A DNA stretch of 64,000 bases, from positions 82,754,273 through 82,818,272 of the forward strand of contig JAUPFV010000003.1 in assembly GCA_036936605.1 (NCBI GenBank), written 5' to 3'. The translations under genes were made by a program, and so were the position numbers. Shown piece by piece: positions 11,425-22,988 of this stretch. This DNA is from Limnanthes douglasii subsp. nivea. Lineage: Eukaryota; Streptophyta; Magnoliopsida; Brassicales; Limnanthaceae. The notes beneath the pieces were generated by a model, which ran no database searches, was not told the DNA's origin, and worked only from the letters and a program-made list of their open reading frames with translations. Position 1 is the stretch's first letter; each line of letters begins with the position of its first letter.

Positions 11425-13490
11425 TTAACACTCATGTAAAATGCCGCAAAGATCCTCCGTACTCAATTCAGAGAACCTCTCCTCAATCACCTTCATCTTG
11501 AGTAGTCGGCCCGCCAAGTCATCTAACCTCCCTTGATTAATGGTCGTGGAGGGGTTCATCCCTACATATGCCTTGGTCGGACGCGACTCATAATCGGTAA
11601 GTATGTACCGTAAGTTGGTCTTTACCCATACAGTGTACATCGATGTCATACCATCCTCTTGACCTAGTTGAATTCTTCACCTCGCAGCTTGAGTTCAATA
11701 ATATAGGACTCTCATGCATTCCAAGTAATGCATCACAATTATAAAGGGTGTTTGCACGTTGGACCCTACTTGAACCTGTCAAAACATTTTTCAGCAGACT
11801 AGGTATCTGTTGTATATGGCCCAATTGTCTAGCTACTCGCAGGAGATAATAAGCTTCGACGATGTCAAAATAATTCAATGAAGCCTTTATCCAAGCTACA
11901 TCACAGAATGGTCGGACATCACGTAAATATGTATATAATATGAACTAGACCTACAAAAATGATGAATTTGTGAAATTTAGGTACCAAGCGTAAAATATAA
12001 AATTAATATGAAAAATAAAAACAAACATAACTATATTGAAATAGATATATGAAACTTACATCTGAATCGGTTAATATAGCAATGAAATCATGGATATTTT
12101 CTTGATTCCGTTGAATTTGTCGAAATTGAAGAGGTGCGTATCTACACATTGATGGACGAGAGATATTAAATGGAATATGTAGCATATGCGCAAACATCGG
12201 AAAATGGTCATAAATCCAAATCTATAAAAGTCCAAGGAAGCCAGACTCGCCTGAAATGGCGTGTAAACAACCCTTACCTAACTGGAAATATAATGGTGCG
12301 AGTATCAACTGCCCCCAATTGTACCTAGTCGAGCTATTGTATTCATCAAGGAACCGTAAATAGTGGAGATTAAAATTGTTGCGTGACTTGTTCACTAGAA
12401 TGATACAACCAAACAAATGTAACAAATAACCCATAGTAGCTCCACGTACACCACCATCACTAATGACATCAAATATGGTGTTTAGTGAAAGGTTTTTCAA
12501 CCAAGTAAGACGAACGTTTTTTTTACCTCTATCCTTGTTTTCACTGATTTCCATTTTAGGTCTTCTTTCGACACACCAAGTAGTCGAGCGTAAGCCGCAT
12601 TTCTCTGATCTGTATTAGGAAACTCAACTATGTCGGTGTTAATCCTAATTACTATAAGACCGGTGATGGAGTGTACATCGTCAAGTGTCACTCTCATCTG
12701 ACGGAAAGAGAAGTGAAGTGGATAAGTTTTCGGTATGCCACCTCTCTGAAAAAATCCTCTAATAAATGTGCACGATGGTAGACCAGTGGGCGAGACAATT
12801 CACAAGGTGACTAAAACATGTCCTCATCGCATTATCTCTAATAGAGTTTTGATTCGTAAGATCCTACATATGATTTATTTGGTATATAGCATAGAATCAA
12901 ATATGTACTCTAGCCTAAAAAATAAAAAAAATATAAAACAAGTATTAAATATTAATGTTTCATCACAAGAAAAAAATCCAATATTTACCCAACAACTAAC
13001 TATAAGCGTGCAATTTTGACCTAAAATTTTCTAACATAATCACACTTGAAACATTTCTTCATAAGAACCAATGCAATTAGAAACTAAAGTTTGACATAAT
13101 ATAATATATACAAACAAATAAGTACACATCCGCTCAACTAATAACTATTGGCCTGCAATTTGACCCTAAAGTTGTCTAACTTAATCACACTTGGAAGATT
13201 TGATCACAAGAACCAATGCAAATAGAACAAACTTACATTACTTTCAAATATGTAGTACACCTCATAGGACTTGTACTCACTGAATGCATATTAAAATTCA
13301 AGGATATGTTGGTTGAAATAACAGAATTGTTGATCCATAGTCAACCAACGAAGGACATGCACAATAGGCAAGCGTTGTCGATGGTTTACCTTACACTACG
13401 TGATGTCTGACCATGTCGCTCTTGATCGGTGGTCTCACTTTTGAATTCATTGCAAGTGTTTGATGACATAGAGACGTCATGTAATTCTAC
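11425..13490 (-). pseudogene. PMD (plant mobile domain, MAIN-like) pseudogene
   Basis: This is the decayed counterpart of the intact gene at 50934-53307. Exon 1 debris is at about 13395-13490 (QTSRSVR, compare ETSRSVR). Exon 2 is at about 12060-12760 (VTLDDVHSITGL, GYLLHLFGCIILVNKSRNN, YNWGQLILAPLYFQLGKGCL) with a frameshift near 12550. Exon 3 is at about 11822-11890 (DIVEAYYLLRVARQLG). Exon 4 is at about 11425-11790 (NVLTGSSRVQRANTLYNCDA, KTNLRYILTDYESRPTKAYV), again with a frame change near 11645. Exon order and splice positions match the intact copy. PMD proteins of the MAIN/MAIL type are nuclear and linked to genome integrity and transposon silencing. This copy cannot be functional. Confidence 0.8.
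13000..13232 (+). repeat. direct duplication inside the PMD pseudogene intron
   Basis: Two similar segments, about 13000-13083 and 13147-13232, share CTAACTATAAGCG/CTAATAACTATTGGC, TCTAAC(A/T)TAATCACACTTG and AAGAACCAATGCAA. The spacing is about 147 bp. Confidence 0.6.
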
Positions 13491-13784
13491 AAAGTTAGAA
13501 CCATAATTTTTATCTAACAATCAAAAAAATATAAATAATTTCAAATAATCTCGTAATACATCTAATCATAACAAGGTTATACTAGTAGTGCATTTCAACA
13601 TTTAGACAATAATTATGAAGTAAAGTACAAGATTCAAATACAAAAAAGGTCTCAACCGACATTTTAACGCACTGTTGGTCCCACGATTTATGCAAAATCA
13701 TGTACACATGCAGCCTAATTTTATGCAAAATTGTGTTGTATGTGTGCGTGATTTTTGAAAAGTACACACGTGTATCCAATAAAT

Positions 13785-13870
13785 TCTCGCATCCTGGGTG
13801 CTAGGAATATCCGGATGTACGCAGCAATCCGTGCGTGCATCCGGATGTTCCTAGAACCCAAGATGCACGA
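13785..13870. other. long imperfect hairpin (about 39-bp arms)
   Basis: The left arm TCTCGCATCCTGGGTGC plus TAGGAATATCCGGATG reads back in TGCATCCGGATGTTCCTAG plus AACCCAAGATGCACGA with few mismatches. The apex is ACGCA-GCAATCCG-TGCGT, so it also has GCA...TGC flanking the loop. It lies upstream of exon 1 of the PMD pseudogene, like the clusters at 49638 and 50745. Confidence 0.75.
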
Positions 13871-14237
13871 ATTTACTTCGACAACCATGATTGCTCCAAA
13901 TTTGTATATCATAAAATACTAGACAAAATTTAACAAAAATAAAGCCAAATCATAGATTTGAAACTGAATTAAACTATAGAACTAACTAGAAATTAAAAAA
14001 AAAATCAACTACAAATACATTAAAAAAATCATTTTTTCATACAAAGTATTCAACCATGAATATTGCTAAAAATCCATATCGAAATTGAATTTAAAATATA
14101 TCGATACCTAAAATATGCGTACCTTAACAAAGCTGTAAAATAGGTTTTTTTGGAGAACTTTAGAGTTTGAGCGGAGAGTTTATTTTGGTTTTTGAGAAAA
14201 AATGGATTTTATATCAATGATAATTCCATAAATAATG

Positions 14238-14317
14238 GGGGTCGTGTTCTAACAAAAACGATCTTGATCAATACGGATTTTGTTCCAATAAAAATGGGTC
14301 TCGTTTTAGCTTAACCC
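14238..14317. repeat. right terminal sequence of the old PMD-MULE
   Basis: On the minus strand it reads GGGTTAAGCTAAAACGAGAC inward from 14317. This resembles the GGGCTAGGCTAAAATGAGAC ends of the two younger MULEs at 48638 and 50273. It lies at the upstream side of the PMD pseudogene, as in the younger element. Confidence 0.65.
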
Positions 14318-15303
14318 ATTATCATATGGACTAGTCTTTCAAGGTTAATGAATGATGTAAAAATATGATATATATATATATATATAAATATAAAGAAATT
14401 AATTATAATATTTTAATCGGTAATAAATTTTTGATTAAATAATATTGACCATTGATTAGTCTATTATTGATACTATAAAGCATTGCTTATTTATTATTAA
14501 CGACTATTTCTTAACTAATATTCATTACAAACTTTGTGAAGAATATTATTTATTATATATGAAATCAAATATATATTTTTAGGGCAATATCTCGAATAAG
14601 ATAGTCTTCGAAATCTCATTTTCAATAAAAAAATTTATATGTTTGAGTAATGTAATCTCATTTTTAAGGGTATTAATAAAAATATTCTTGATATCAAATT
14701 GGTGTGGTGCTTAGTGACGAAAATCAGCAAAAAAAATGTAAATGTGAACAAAAATGATCAGATGAGAAGTGCTGCATTTATGTGAGTAAATGTCAAAATC
14801 AAATATATATATATATATATATATTGGAGCAAGTATACGTGGAAGTTGTAGAACGTTGATGCATTGATTATGAGTATTGAACACTCGTCACCTAAACCAT
14901 AGAGTTTTACAACAAATTTATATATTCGCTATAGGGGAGCCATATTACGCTTCTGTATATAAGTATGAACATCCCAAATCTTTGTACTAGTTTGACATTG
15001 TCCGCTTTGGCCCGACGACTTTGATCCACACGATTGTACAACTTTTCTTTTGGTTCAGTCTAAATAAACCTCGTACTAGTGTGGATATATTTTTACTTAT
15101 CTACCATTTAACATTCCATGTTTAATAAATATATGACTTTGGTCGCACCTAAGAAACAATTATATCTTTCAAAAAAGTGTTTTCTCAAAAATACATATTA
15201 TATATGATGATGCTCGGTTAAGCTCATACCATAATAATAGGCACATACCAGTCATAACACCACACATATATAATTAATTCTCGCGAGAGAAAGTCATTAT
15301 GTT
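14318..15303. other. AT-rich spacer with (TA)n runs
   Basis: I find no gene. Short TA microsatellites lie near 14365-14390 and 14800-14822. Confidence 0.6.
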
Positions 15304-15717
15304 TGATGCGCTCAGAGATTCTTTAGTAAGGCTTAGAAACAAAGATGTTCGTATGAAGTGGTCGGACGAGAGAATGTTAGTATGACGTGACTGTGAATAG
15401 TGAATTGCTAGAAATAGAAAAAACAAAAGGAATAAATGTTATAATTATTACTCAATCATTGGTCCCTTTTCCCAAAAGGGAATGTCCTTTTTATAGGAAA
15501 AGAGGCAGAGGGTGAAATTACATGTTTACCATTATGAGAATAGATATCTCACCCCCACTATTTTACTATTTACAAACAAGTTATAGGGGACTATCATCCA
15601 AGTCCCTCATTTCTTATGTGTGCTTTACTTTGGGCCTTAGCCATCAAATACATTATCCTTAACCTTATTAGTGGGCTAAATTACATGCCAAACGCCTATA
15701 TTTTCCTTCCCTTATCA
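15304..15717 (-). repeat. 3' LTR of gypsy element 2 (outer border approximate)
   Basis: On the minus strand it begins TGATAAGGGAAGG at 15717, just after the polypurine tract. A TATA box CCTATAAAAAGG lies near 15490-15502. The outer end is best placed at GCGCATCA (15304), giving a TGAT...ATCA frame, but without a second LTR copy this is a guess. Confidence 0.6.
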
Positions 15718-15731
15718 GTAGCCCCCCAGTT
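15718..15731 (-). other. polypurine tract of gypsy element 2
   Basis: The minus strand reads AACTGGGGGGCTAC immediately before the LTR start TGATAAGG. The gypsy fragment at 42782 has the related AACTAAGGGCTAC directly before its own TGATAAGG. Confidence 0.65.
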
Positions 15732-16076
15732 TGGGTGCAGTTTCTGGACGTGGACTTAAATTGCAAATTGTCGTTGTTCGGATCGGGTCGAACGCTACCC
15801 TGTTCGAGCGCTTTGTTTTTTGAGCGAACTTCACCGGGGTCGGATTTCATCATGGTCGGATCTCGTATTCCATGGTGATCTTCTGACTCGGATCGATATT
15901 TATCTTGCTGACCTCACATTTTGGTCAGGCTTATGTCACCTAAATAATCATTTAATGTCAGACACGCGTGCTTGGTTTCGCTGCTATCGAGTTAAAAACT
16001 TTCTTTAGGAGGCGCAGCTGTCATGACACGTGTCACGATGGCGTTATGCTCCAACTGTTCACCTTCTGCTCCCTTT

Positions 16077-16145
16077 GCCTATATAAAACCTACTTTCTCT
16101 CTGAACAAAGGTTTCTGATTTCCTTCACACAAATTTCGTTCTAGA
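16077..16145 (+). promoter_or_regulatory. candidate promoter of the antisense ORF in gypsy element 2
   Basis: CCTATATAAAACC at about 16079-16091 is a good plant TATA box on the plus strand. A CT-rich leader (TTTCTCTCTGAACAAAGG) follows at the distance of a transcription start. The coding sequence opens about 120-400 bp downstream. It is separate from the LTR promoter, which points the other way. Confidence 0.5.
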
Positions 16146-16209
16146 GAGAGAAGCTGTGCCAAACAAAAACTTTAAATTTGCATTTTCATACCTGAAGAGT
16201 CTCGTTATA

Positions 16210-19203
16210 TTGGAAAGTATATACTTTAGAGGTGGTTTCATAACTCTAATCGGATTGGTGTTGCTGGACCTTCTACTGCAAGAGAATATCCTTCTCCTGC
16301 CGATATTTGGGAGTCTAACTTTCGAGATAACTGGGCTCCGATCCGCGAATGTTCTGCTTGGCTTGCTCGTGACTATTTTGCTCGGCTTGCTGCATCCTCC
16401 CCTGGTCAAACACACCCTTCAAGTGGTGAGGTTGATCTCTCTGATTTTCTAACTCCTTCGACTCTTCCTTCCCGATCCTCCTCATTCGTCATAATGGGTG
16501 AGGAAAGAAAAAGATCACCGACTAAAGAACATCAAGACCGGCCTAAGAGAAAAAGATTGCCGGATCCGGCAGTTAAATCGATTCAAATGAGGATTCCTTC
16601 CTTGAAGCCGACTCCCTCTACCACTCCCCAAGGCTCTCCTCAAACGACGCCAGATGTTAGTCCTCGAAAAACTTTGTCTACGGGGACTCGGTGGAACCAT
16701 CTCTTTCTTCCATTCCAGAAGCCCAGGAAAAATCTTTGTCCGATGACCCTGGAAATGTTGTAGTGATTGAGGCAGAGCCTTTTCGGACTGCTCTTACTGA
16801 CACCAACCCCTCGGAACCTATAGCCGACCCTTCCACTCATCCAGGTGAAACTTCCCTCGTAAAAAAGAAGAAGAAGAAAAAGAAGACACGTTCGACGGGC
16901 CTGCCCTCGAATGTGGAAGATTTCCTGAGCGATCATCTTCGCACCCTCGAAACCAAGCAACACTTAGCTTTGTATAAGGTGAAGTACAAGTATTTCCACC
17001 GAACCGAGGAGATCAAGCTAAGGGACCGATGGGGTATCCCCATCAATATTTCAATCCGATTCCCCAATGTCGGAGAGACTCCTTTGTCGGTCCGCCCTGA
17101 CGAGTTGGTGCTTTACACAGAGTTGATGAACTGGGGTCTCCGACTGCCCCTTGACCCTCTTCTGGCCGATTACTTTCACTTGGTCAAACTTTGTCCTTCT
17201 CAAGCTGGGGCCAACATATGGTACACCCTAATGGCTTGCATCATGGCGTCGCGTCTCTCCAGACATGCTTTTACCATGGAGCAACTTATCGCTGTTTCCG
17301 GAGTAGCTAAGAACTTTCACTACCCATTTTACTCACTTGGTTTTGCTAGAAACCTTAAAGTGATAAAATATTTTCTAGAGACTGACAAAAAATGGAAGCA
17401 AGAATTTATGTTCATTTCCGTGGACTAGAGGAGGTAAGTACTTTCACCTAAATAGTTTCCGACCCACCACCTTCGGTAAATTCTGACTGTTTGGTTTTTC
17501 AACTATGAAAGGAATCGCCAAGTCTTTTAAACGTCATGCAAAATCCGGAAAAGCTATTTTTGAAAAACTGAGTCTTTGGGCTGGTGAGCACTGGGACCAC
17601 AAGTTCCACCAAAGCTTTATGCCGATGAACTTTGCTAAGAGTAACTTGTGGCGATTTGACCTTAGCGAAAAAAAGACTCCCTCGGAGCTTATGGTGGCTC
17701 CTTCAGGTGATAACATCCTTGCAAGGTTGGAACGTTTGGATAACGCAATCTACCTCCCTGCTCGGGCTTGAGCTCCGAGTCATCAAAATGCGGACCAATC
17801 CGAGGAAAGTGCAGAAGCAAACACTGAGGATGATGCTGAGTCCGATGATGACGCACCCGATGCTCAGGGTGATTTCCAAGAGAGGGTGCAGGTCAGTCCT
17901 CCCTCAGGAACTCCGGGTGATCATGATGATACCCAAGTAGGCTTGCTTCCGGGTGTGGTGCCATCGGATCCTCAACAGCCAGCTCCTCTCAATCCTCAGG
18001 TATTTTCTCCCTTCTCTCAGCCTGACAACCAACCAGATGATGATGATAACCGGGTTGAGGTTAGGCCTCAAGGTCGTGCTGGTGCCACCCGGCCACAAAA
18101 TTTTACTGCTGAGGAGAACAAGAAAAAGATTGTTGAGAGTGGGGGGGGGGAGAGTGACAACACCAATCGTCTGAGTCTGCCACCATCCCAAAAAATTGTG
18201 ATTATCGATTCCGACTCTGGTGGAGAGTTTGTTTCCACTCGGGGGAGAGGTCAAGAGGGAAGTTCTGATGTAGAAGGGTATTGCTCTCCGGACTTCCTTA
18301 CTTCGACGTTTATGGAAATGACTACGTGGCGAACGAGCTAAATAAGCTACTGCATGTTGTTGCTCTACTCGAACGCAAGGAGAATCTGAAAAAATCGCTA
18401 TAAAGAAGAAGTTATTGCGCGGAGGACAAAGGTAACAGCTTTAGCATCGGAGGTTTCTGAGCTAAAGGGCATAGTAAATGACTTGACCGATCAAGTGACT
18501 GAACAAACCGAGATATCTTCTAAGGTAGAAGGCTTAGTTTCTGAGTCCGACAATCTGAAAAAAGAAGTGAAAGCGTTAAATGAGGAGTTAACCAAGACAT
18601 CGGAGGTTACCGCCAATGTGCAGTCCCTATCTTCTGAGTCCGAAGAGCTGAAGAAGAGAGTCAAAGAGCTAACTGACAAATTAACTAAGGAGAAAAAGAC
18701 CTCCGATGAGCGTTTGACTACTATTACTTCCCTTGAGGCTGAGCTTTCCGCGGAGAAAACAAAGTTTGATGATGAAAGGGAGAAGTTTGTCCTTAAAGAT
18801 GTCGAGCGTGATACTACCGTTGATGGTCTTCTCGAAGGTTATTGTAAAATCAATGTATACTTCGAGAATGCTGTTCAAGACCTTGAAAAACTATCTGCAG
18901 CCTATGAGAGTTTGAAGACAAACTTCGAGGCTAAGAAGAAGGAAAGTCTTGATGAGTATGCTGTTAATATTGTTGTTCGTCTTGAGGAGCGAGATTCCAA
19001 ACTAAGATCAGCCATGGTGATAGAGATGTATGAGAAATTCCCAGACTTACACCTTGGTAGCCTCTGGACTCGAGTCATCGAACAACATCGTCCCCCTGGA
19101 GTATCCGTGGAAGACCCCGTATCCAGTGGAAGACTCGGAGAGTTCTTCGTCGGACTCAGATTCTCATGTTGGTAGTAGTATTGGAAATTCAGCTTCCGAG
19201 TAG
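16210..19203 (+). pseudogene. antisense extra ORF of Tat element (putative gypsy-type transposon domain plus coiled coil), broken
   Basis: The frame opens after a stop near 16209 and codes for protein-like sequence (ADIWESNFRDNWAPIRECSA) before the first ATG at 16494. A Pro/Thr-rich and poly-Lys part follows, with a frame change near 16690. The conserved core is at 16900-17430 (RWGIPINISIRFPNVGE, RPDELVLYTELMNWGLRLPL). An intron is likely from GTAAGTAC (about 17434) to about 17510. Exon 2 has one in-frame TGA at 17769, then an acidic region, then a long coiled coil (18430-18960). A last frame change near 19100 leads to a Ser/Asp-rich tail and TAG at 19201. The core looks like the family annotated in plants as putative gypsy-type transposon (Transposase_28). 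Its function is unknown. Confidence 0.75.
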
Positions 19204-19380
19204 CTTATGTTGGGTAGTCTTTATCTTGTAAACTTTTTGTTGTGTGATTCCTGTGACAAGAAACCTTTAGTGTAATACTTCCTTTTTGTTATTGGAATTT
19301 TTAGCGATACTTTCCTAGCATGGTGTTTTGTCGTATTTTTCTTACTTTGATTTAATTGTTGGATTAAATATTCTTGAGAT

Positions 19381-19560
19381 GTGTTTTGAGTTTAAAAAGA
19401 TGAACTTTCTCGTCCAAACTTCTTTGGAGTGTGTTTTGAGTTCAAAAAGATGAAATTTATTCTCGAAACTTCTTTGGAGTATGTTTTGAGTTCAACAAAG
19501 ATGAACTTGCTTCTCCAAATTTCTTTAGAGTGTGTTTTGAGTTCAAAGAGGATGAACTCA
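19381..19560 (+). repeat. tandem repeat, about 50-bp unit, 3.6 copies
   Basis: Units start at 19381, 19431, 19481 and 19532 with GTGTTTTGAGTTCAAAAAGA and end CTTCTTTGGAGT. They lie between the pol end and the antisense ORF end of gypsy element 2. Confidence 0.85.
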
Positions 19561-19765
19561 GTCATATTTTTAAAGAAGGGAATAAAATTTGATATTAAGC
19601 CGGCTATTTAGGCACCTTATTAAAACCTTCTTGCGCCACCAGGGTAGGAAAGAGTATGCCACCGGAACTTACATAAAATGTTAAAGAAAATATTTACACA
19701 TCACTTAATCAAACTAGATAAGCATTTAGATGCTCAATGTTCCATGGATAGGGAAGATCTCTTCC

Positions 19766-22700
19766 TTATTTATCTTTCAATTTGTATGTCCCCGGTTTCA
19801 ACTTCCTTGTGATTGTGTATGACCCTTCCCAATTTGGGACGAGTTTTCCAAGTTTCTTGTCTTTTGTGTGCAGGAAGACTTTTTTTGGTACCATGTCCCC
19901 CACCTCGAACTCTCTTCTTCTGACCTTCGACGAATAACGAATTCTCATCAACGTTTGATAGTGCAAGGAATTTAGTTGAGCCTTTCTTCTCTTTTCTTCT
20001 ATCAGATCAAGTTCTGTGTGTTTTCTTTTTTCATGGAATATTCACTCAATCGGAAAGATGGGAACATGGTTTCCAATAGCACGACTGCGTCCATTCCGTA
20101 TACGAGCGCGAAGGGTGACTTATGCGTTGTTGTCCAAAAAGTGGTTCCATATGCCCATAACACTTCTTGTAAGTAGTCTGGCCACTTCCCTGCTTTGCCT
20201 TCTAAATTTTTTCTTAGACCGTCCAAGATCGTTCGATTGGTTACTTCCACCTGACTGTTCGCTTGGGGGTGGAATGGTGTCGAAAAACATTGTTGTATCC
20301 CCTTAGAAGCGCAGAAAGCTCTCATTTCATTGTTATCGAATTGGGGACCGTTATCCATCGTAATCTTCATGGGTATGCCAAAAAGACAACAGATATTAGA
20401 AACGATAAATTTGATTACATCTTTTGCCCTTGTTCCTGCTAACGGTTCTGCTTCCACCCATTTGGAAAAGTAGTCCACCGCAACGATAATTGTTTGACGT
20501 GCCCCTGAAGCCATCGGAAGCGGTCCGACCAGATCTATTCCTCATCAGTCGAAAGGAAGAGATTCTGATAATGACTCTAGAGGTACCCCAGGTATGTGGA
20601 TCAAATTCGCAAATCGTTGATAGGTGTTACATTTTTGCACTAACTCTTTAGTGTCTGTTGAAAGGGTAGGCCAATAGTATCCTGCCAGAAAAACTCTTTG
20701 TATCATTTTCTTGTATCCACAATGGGCAGAGCCTTCCCCATCGTGTAGCTCGGAGGGTATCAGCTGTGATTCATCCTTCCCTAAACAGCGAAGTAAGAGT
20801 CGACTAAAAGATCGTTTATACAATACATCTTCGAGGACGATGTACCTGTATGCCTTGAAGCGTATTCTCTTGGCTCTGACTTTGTCAATGGGTAGCAAGT
20901 CGTGGACTAGAAAATCTTGTATCTCGCTTCTCCAGTCTTTTGTTAAAGTCGTGGATATCTGGAACGCTTCAGTGTTGCCTTCCCTAGCTTCAAATCCTTT
21001 TGTTATGGACGGATTTTCTTGAGTAACTATCCATGGATACTCCTCTGAGTAGGATGCCTTGGCCAATGAATCAGCCACTGATTTTCCTGCCCTATGGATA
21101 TGCTCGAATCGGACGTCTTCAAACTCCAAAACCATGTCTTTCAACACACCCAGATACTTCACCAGATGATCTTTTCTTGCCTCCGAACGTCTGAGGGCAT
21201 GGTTCACTACGAGTTGAGAATCACTGATCAATTTAACTCGTTTGGCCCCACAAATCTTTGCAAGCCACAATCCAGCCAAGGCTGCTTCATACTCCGCCTC
21301 ATTGTTTGATGCTTAGAAACTGCGTCGAATTGCTTGATATATTGCGATACCATCCGGTGATGTTAATTGCACACCTGCTCCACATCCAGATGAGCTAGAA
21401 CCCGCATCAGTTCGGACTTGCCATTCAGAGTCGGACTTTTCTTCTTCCATGCTCACATTGTCTCTGTCCGAATGAAATTCCACTAAAAATATGCTAGTGC
21501 CTGTGCTTTGATTATTTTTCGTGGCTCGAACTCAATATTGAAATCCCCCAGTTCTACCGACCACTTGGTCATCCTTCCAGATACGTCGGGTCTTTGTAGC
21601 ATACTATTCAAAGGAAAAGATGTTCGTACCACTATCGTATGAGCTTGGAAGTATGACCTCATTTTTCGAGCTGATATTACTAGGGAGAGGGCTAGCTTCT
21701 CCAACTTAAGGTATCTTTTTTCTGCATCTAGGAGGCTTTTTCTTACATAATAAACTGGTCAAGGAAGGCCTGCTTCTTCTCGGACTAAAACTGAGCTGAC
21801 TGCACAATTAGACACTACTAAGTATAGGAATAACGTTTCCCCCAGATTCGGCTTCGTTAGTATCTCTGGGGACGAAATATGTTGTTTGATTTGATTGAAG
21901 GCTTCGGAACATTCTTGAGTCTAGTCGAAACGGTTTTATTTCCTCAACACTTGGAAGAATGGAGCACACTTATCCGACGACCTGAATATGAATCTGTTTA
22001 AAGCAGCCAACCTTCTAGTTAAAATTTTCACTCCCTTGATGGTTCTAGGTGGATCCATAGTACATAAGGTGTTTAGCTGCAGAGGGTCTGCCTCGATGCC
22101 CTGCTCACTGACTATGTAACCTAAAAACTTTCCAAATGTGCATTTTTCCGGGTTCAACTTAAAATTTATTTTAGCCAGAGTAACAAAAGTTTATTCTAGG
22201 TCAGCCAAGTGATCTTCATCTCTTAATATTTTGACTAACATATCGTCAATATAAACTTCCACATTTCTGCCAATTTGACTTTCGAATGCCTTGTTCACTA
22301 GCCGCTGGTACGTCGCCCCCGCATTTTTTAGTCCGAATGGCATAACTCGGTAGCAATGTAGACCTCTTCCAGTTATGAAAGTCGTTCTCTCCTGATCTTT
22401 TGGGTCCATCCGGATTTGATTGTATCCAGCATATGCATCCATAAACGACAGTAAACGATTTCCGGATGTCGAATCCACAAGCTGATCTATTCGCGGGACC
22501 GGGAAAGGATCCTTAGGGCAGGCTCTATTTAATTCAGTGAAATCTACACACATCCGCTATTTTCCATTTTTATTTTTTACCAAGACCGGGTTAGCGGTCC
22601 ATAACGGATATTGTGATTCGCGGATGTGGCCTACCTTCGTTAGACGGTCTACTTCTACCATTATTGCTTCGGTTTTTTCTTGGTAAAAAGATCTTCACTT

Positions 22701-22985
22701 CTGAATGATTGGGCGTACGCTGTTCCGAATAGCTAATTTGTGACAAATGACCTCTTCTGGTACCCCAGTAACATCCTCTGTACACCACGCAAACAAATGT
22801 AACTTGGTCGACAGAAACCTGACTAAGCTTTCTTTTACCTCAGGCGATAACCTTGTTCCTATCTTGAGACTCTTCCCAGGGACAAAAACATGATCCTCAA
22901 AACCTTCATCGGGGACCATGAATCTAGGGGATTCCCTCGGATCATCAACATGATCGGACTCTGAAGGAGGCCTCTCTGACTGCTA
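19766..22985 (-). pseudogene. pol of gypsy element 2: RT, RNase H, archaeal-type RNase H, integrase (multiply broken)
   Basis: RT lies about 22919-21936 (MPFGLKNAGATYQRL, YIDDMLV). RNase H is about 21800-21480 (VELGDFNIEFEPRK). The archaeal-type RNase H is about 21400-20980 (KLISDSQLVVNHAL, HIHRAGKSVADSLAKA). Integrase is about 20760-20002, with a zinc region (HDGEGSAHCGYKKM, CNTYQRF), Asp in VAVDYFSKWVEAEPL, Asp in TMDNGPQFDNNEM and Glu in HPQANSQVEVTNRT. The C-terminal segment at 19766-19966 keeps VGDMVPKKVF and PNWEGSYTI. At least six stops or frame changes separate these pieces. Confidence 0.85.
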
Positions 22986-22988
22986 TTC
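22974..22988 (-). promoter_or_regulatory. conserved TAG-CAG junction between protease and RT of element 2
   Basis: The minus strand reads GAA TAG CAG TCA GAG at the position equivalent to 2866-2880. It is an exact UAG-CAR-YYA readthrough context. A second in-frame TAG ten codons upstream (23013-23015) is not shared with element 1 and is probably decay. Confidence 0.5.

Noticed and set aside
11192..14317. Full delimitation of the old PMD-MULE with a 9-bp target duplication
   Set aside because: The right end is convincing, but no flanking 9-mer matches the candidate left end, so the border was left tentative.
16156..16452. 98-codon Leu-rich plus ORF that looks like membrane segments
   Set aside because: Another frame of the same stretch reads as the hydrophilic N-terminal part of the antisense ORF, in phase with the ATG at 16494.
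16494..19203. Possible host gene with coiled coil
   Set aside because: It lies between pol and the 3' LTR of a gypsy element, a second Tat element has the same tail, and its core resembles a known plant transposon ORF family.
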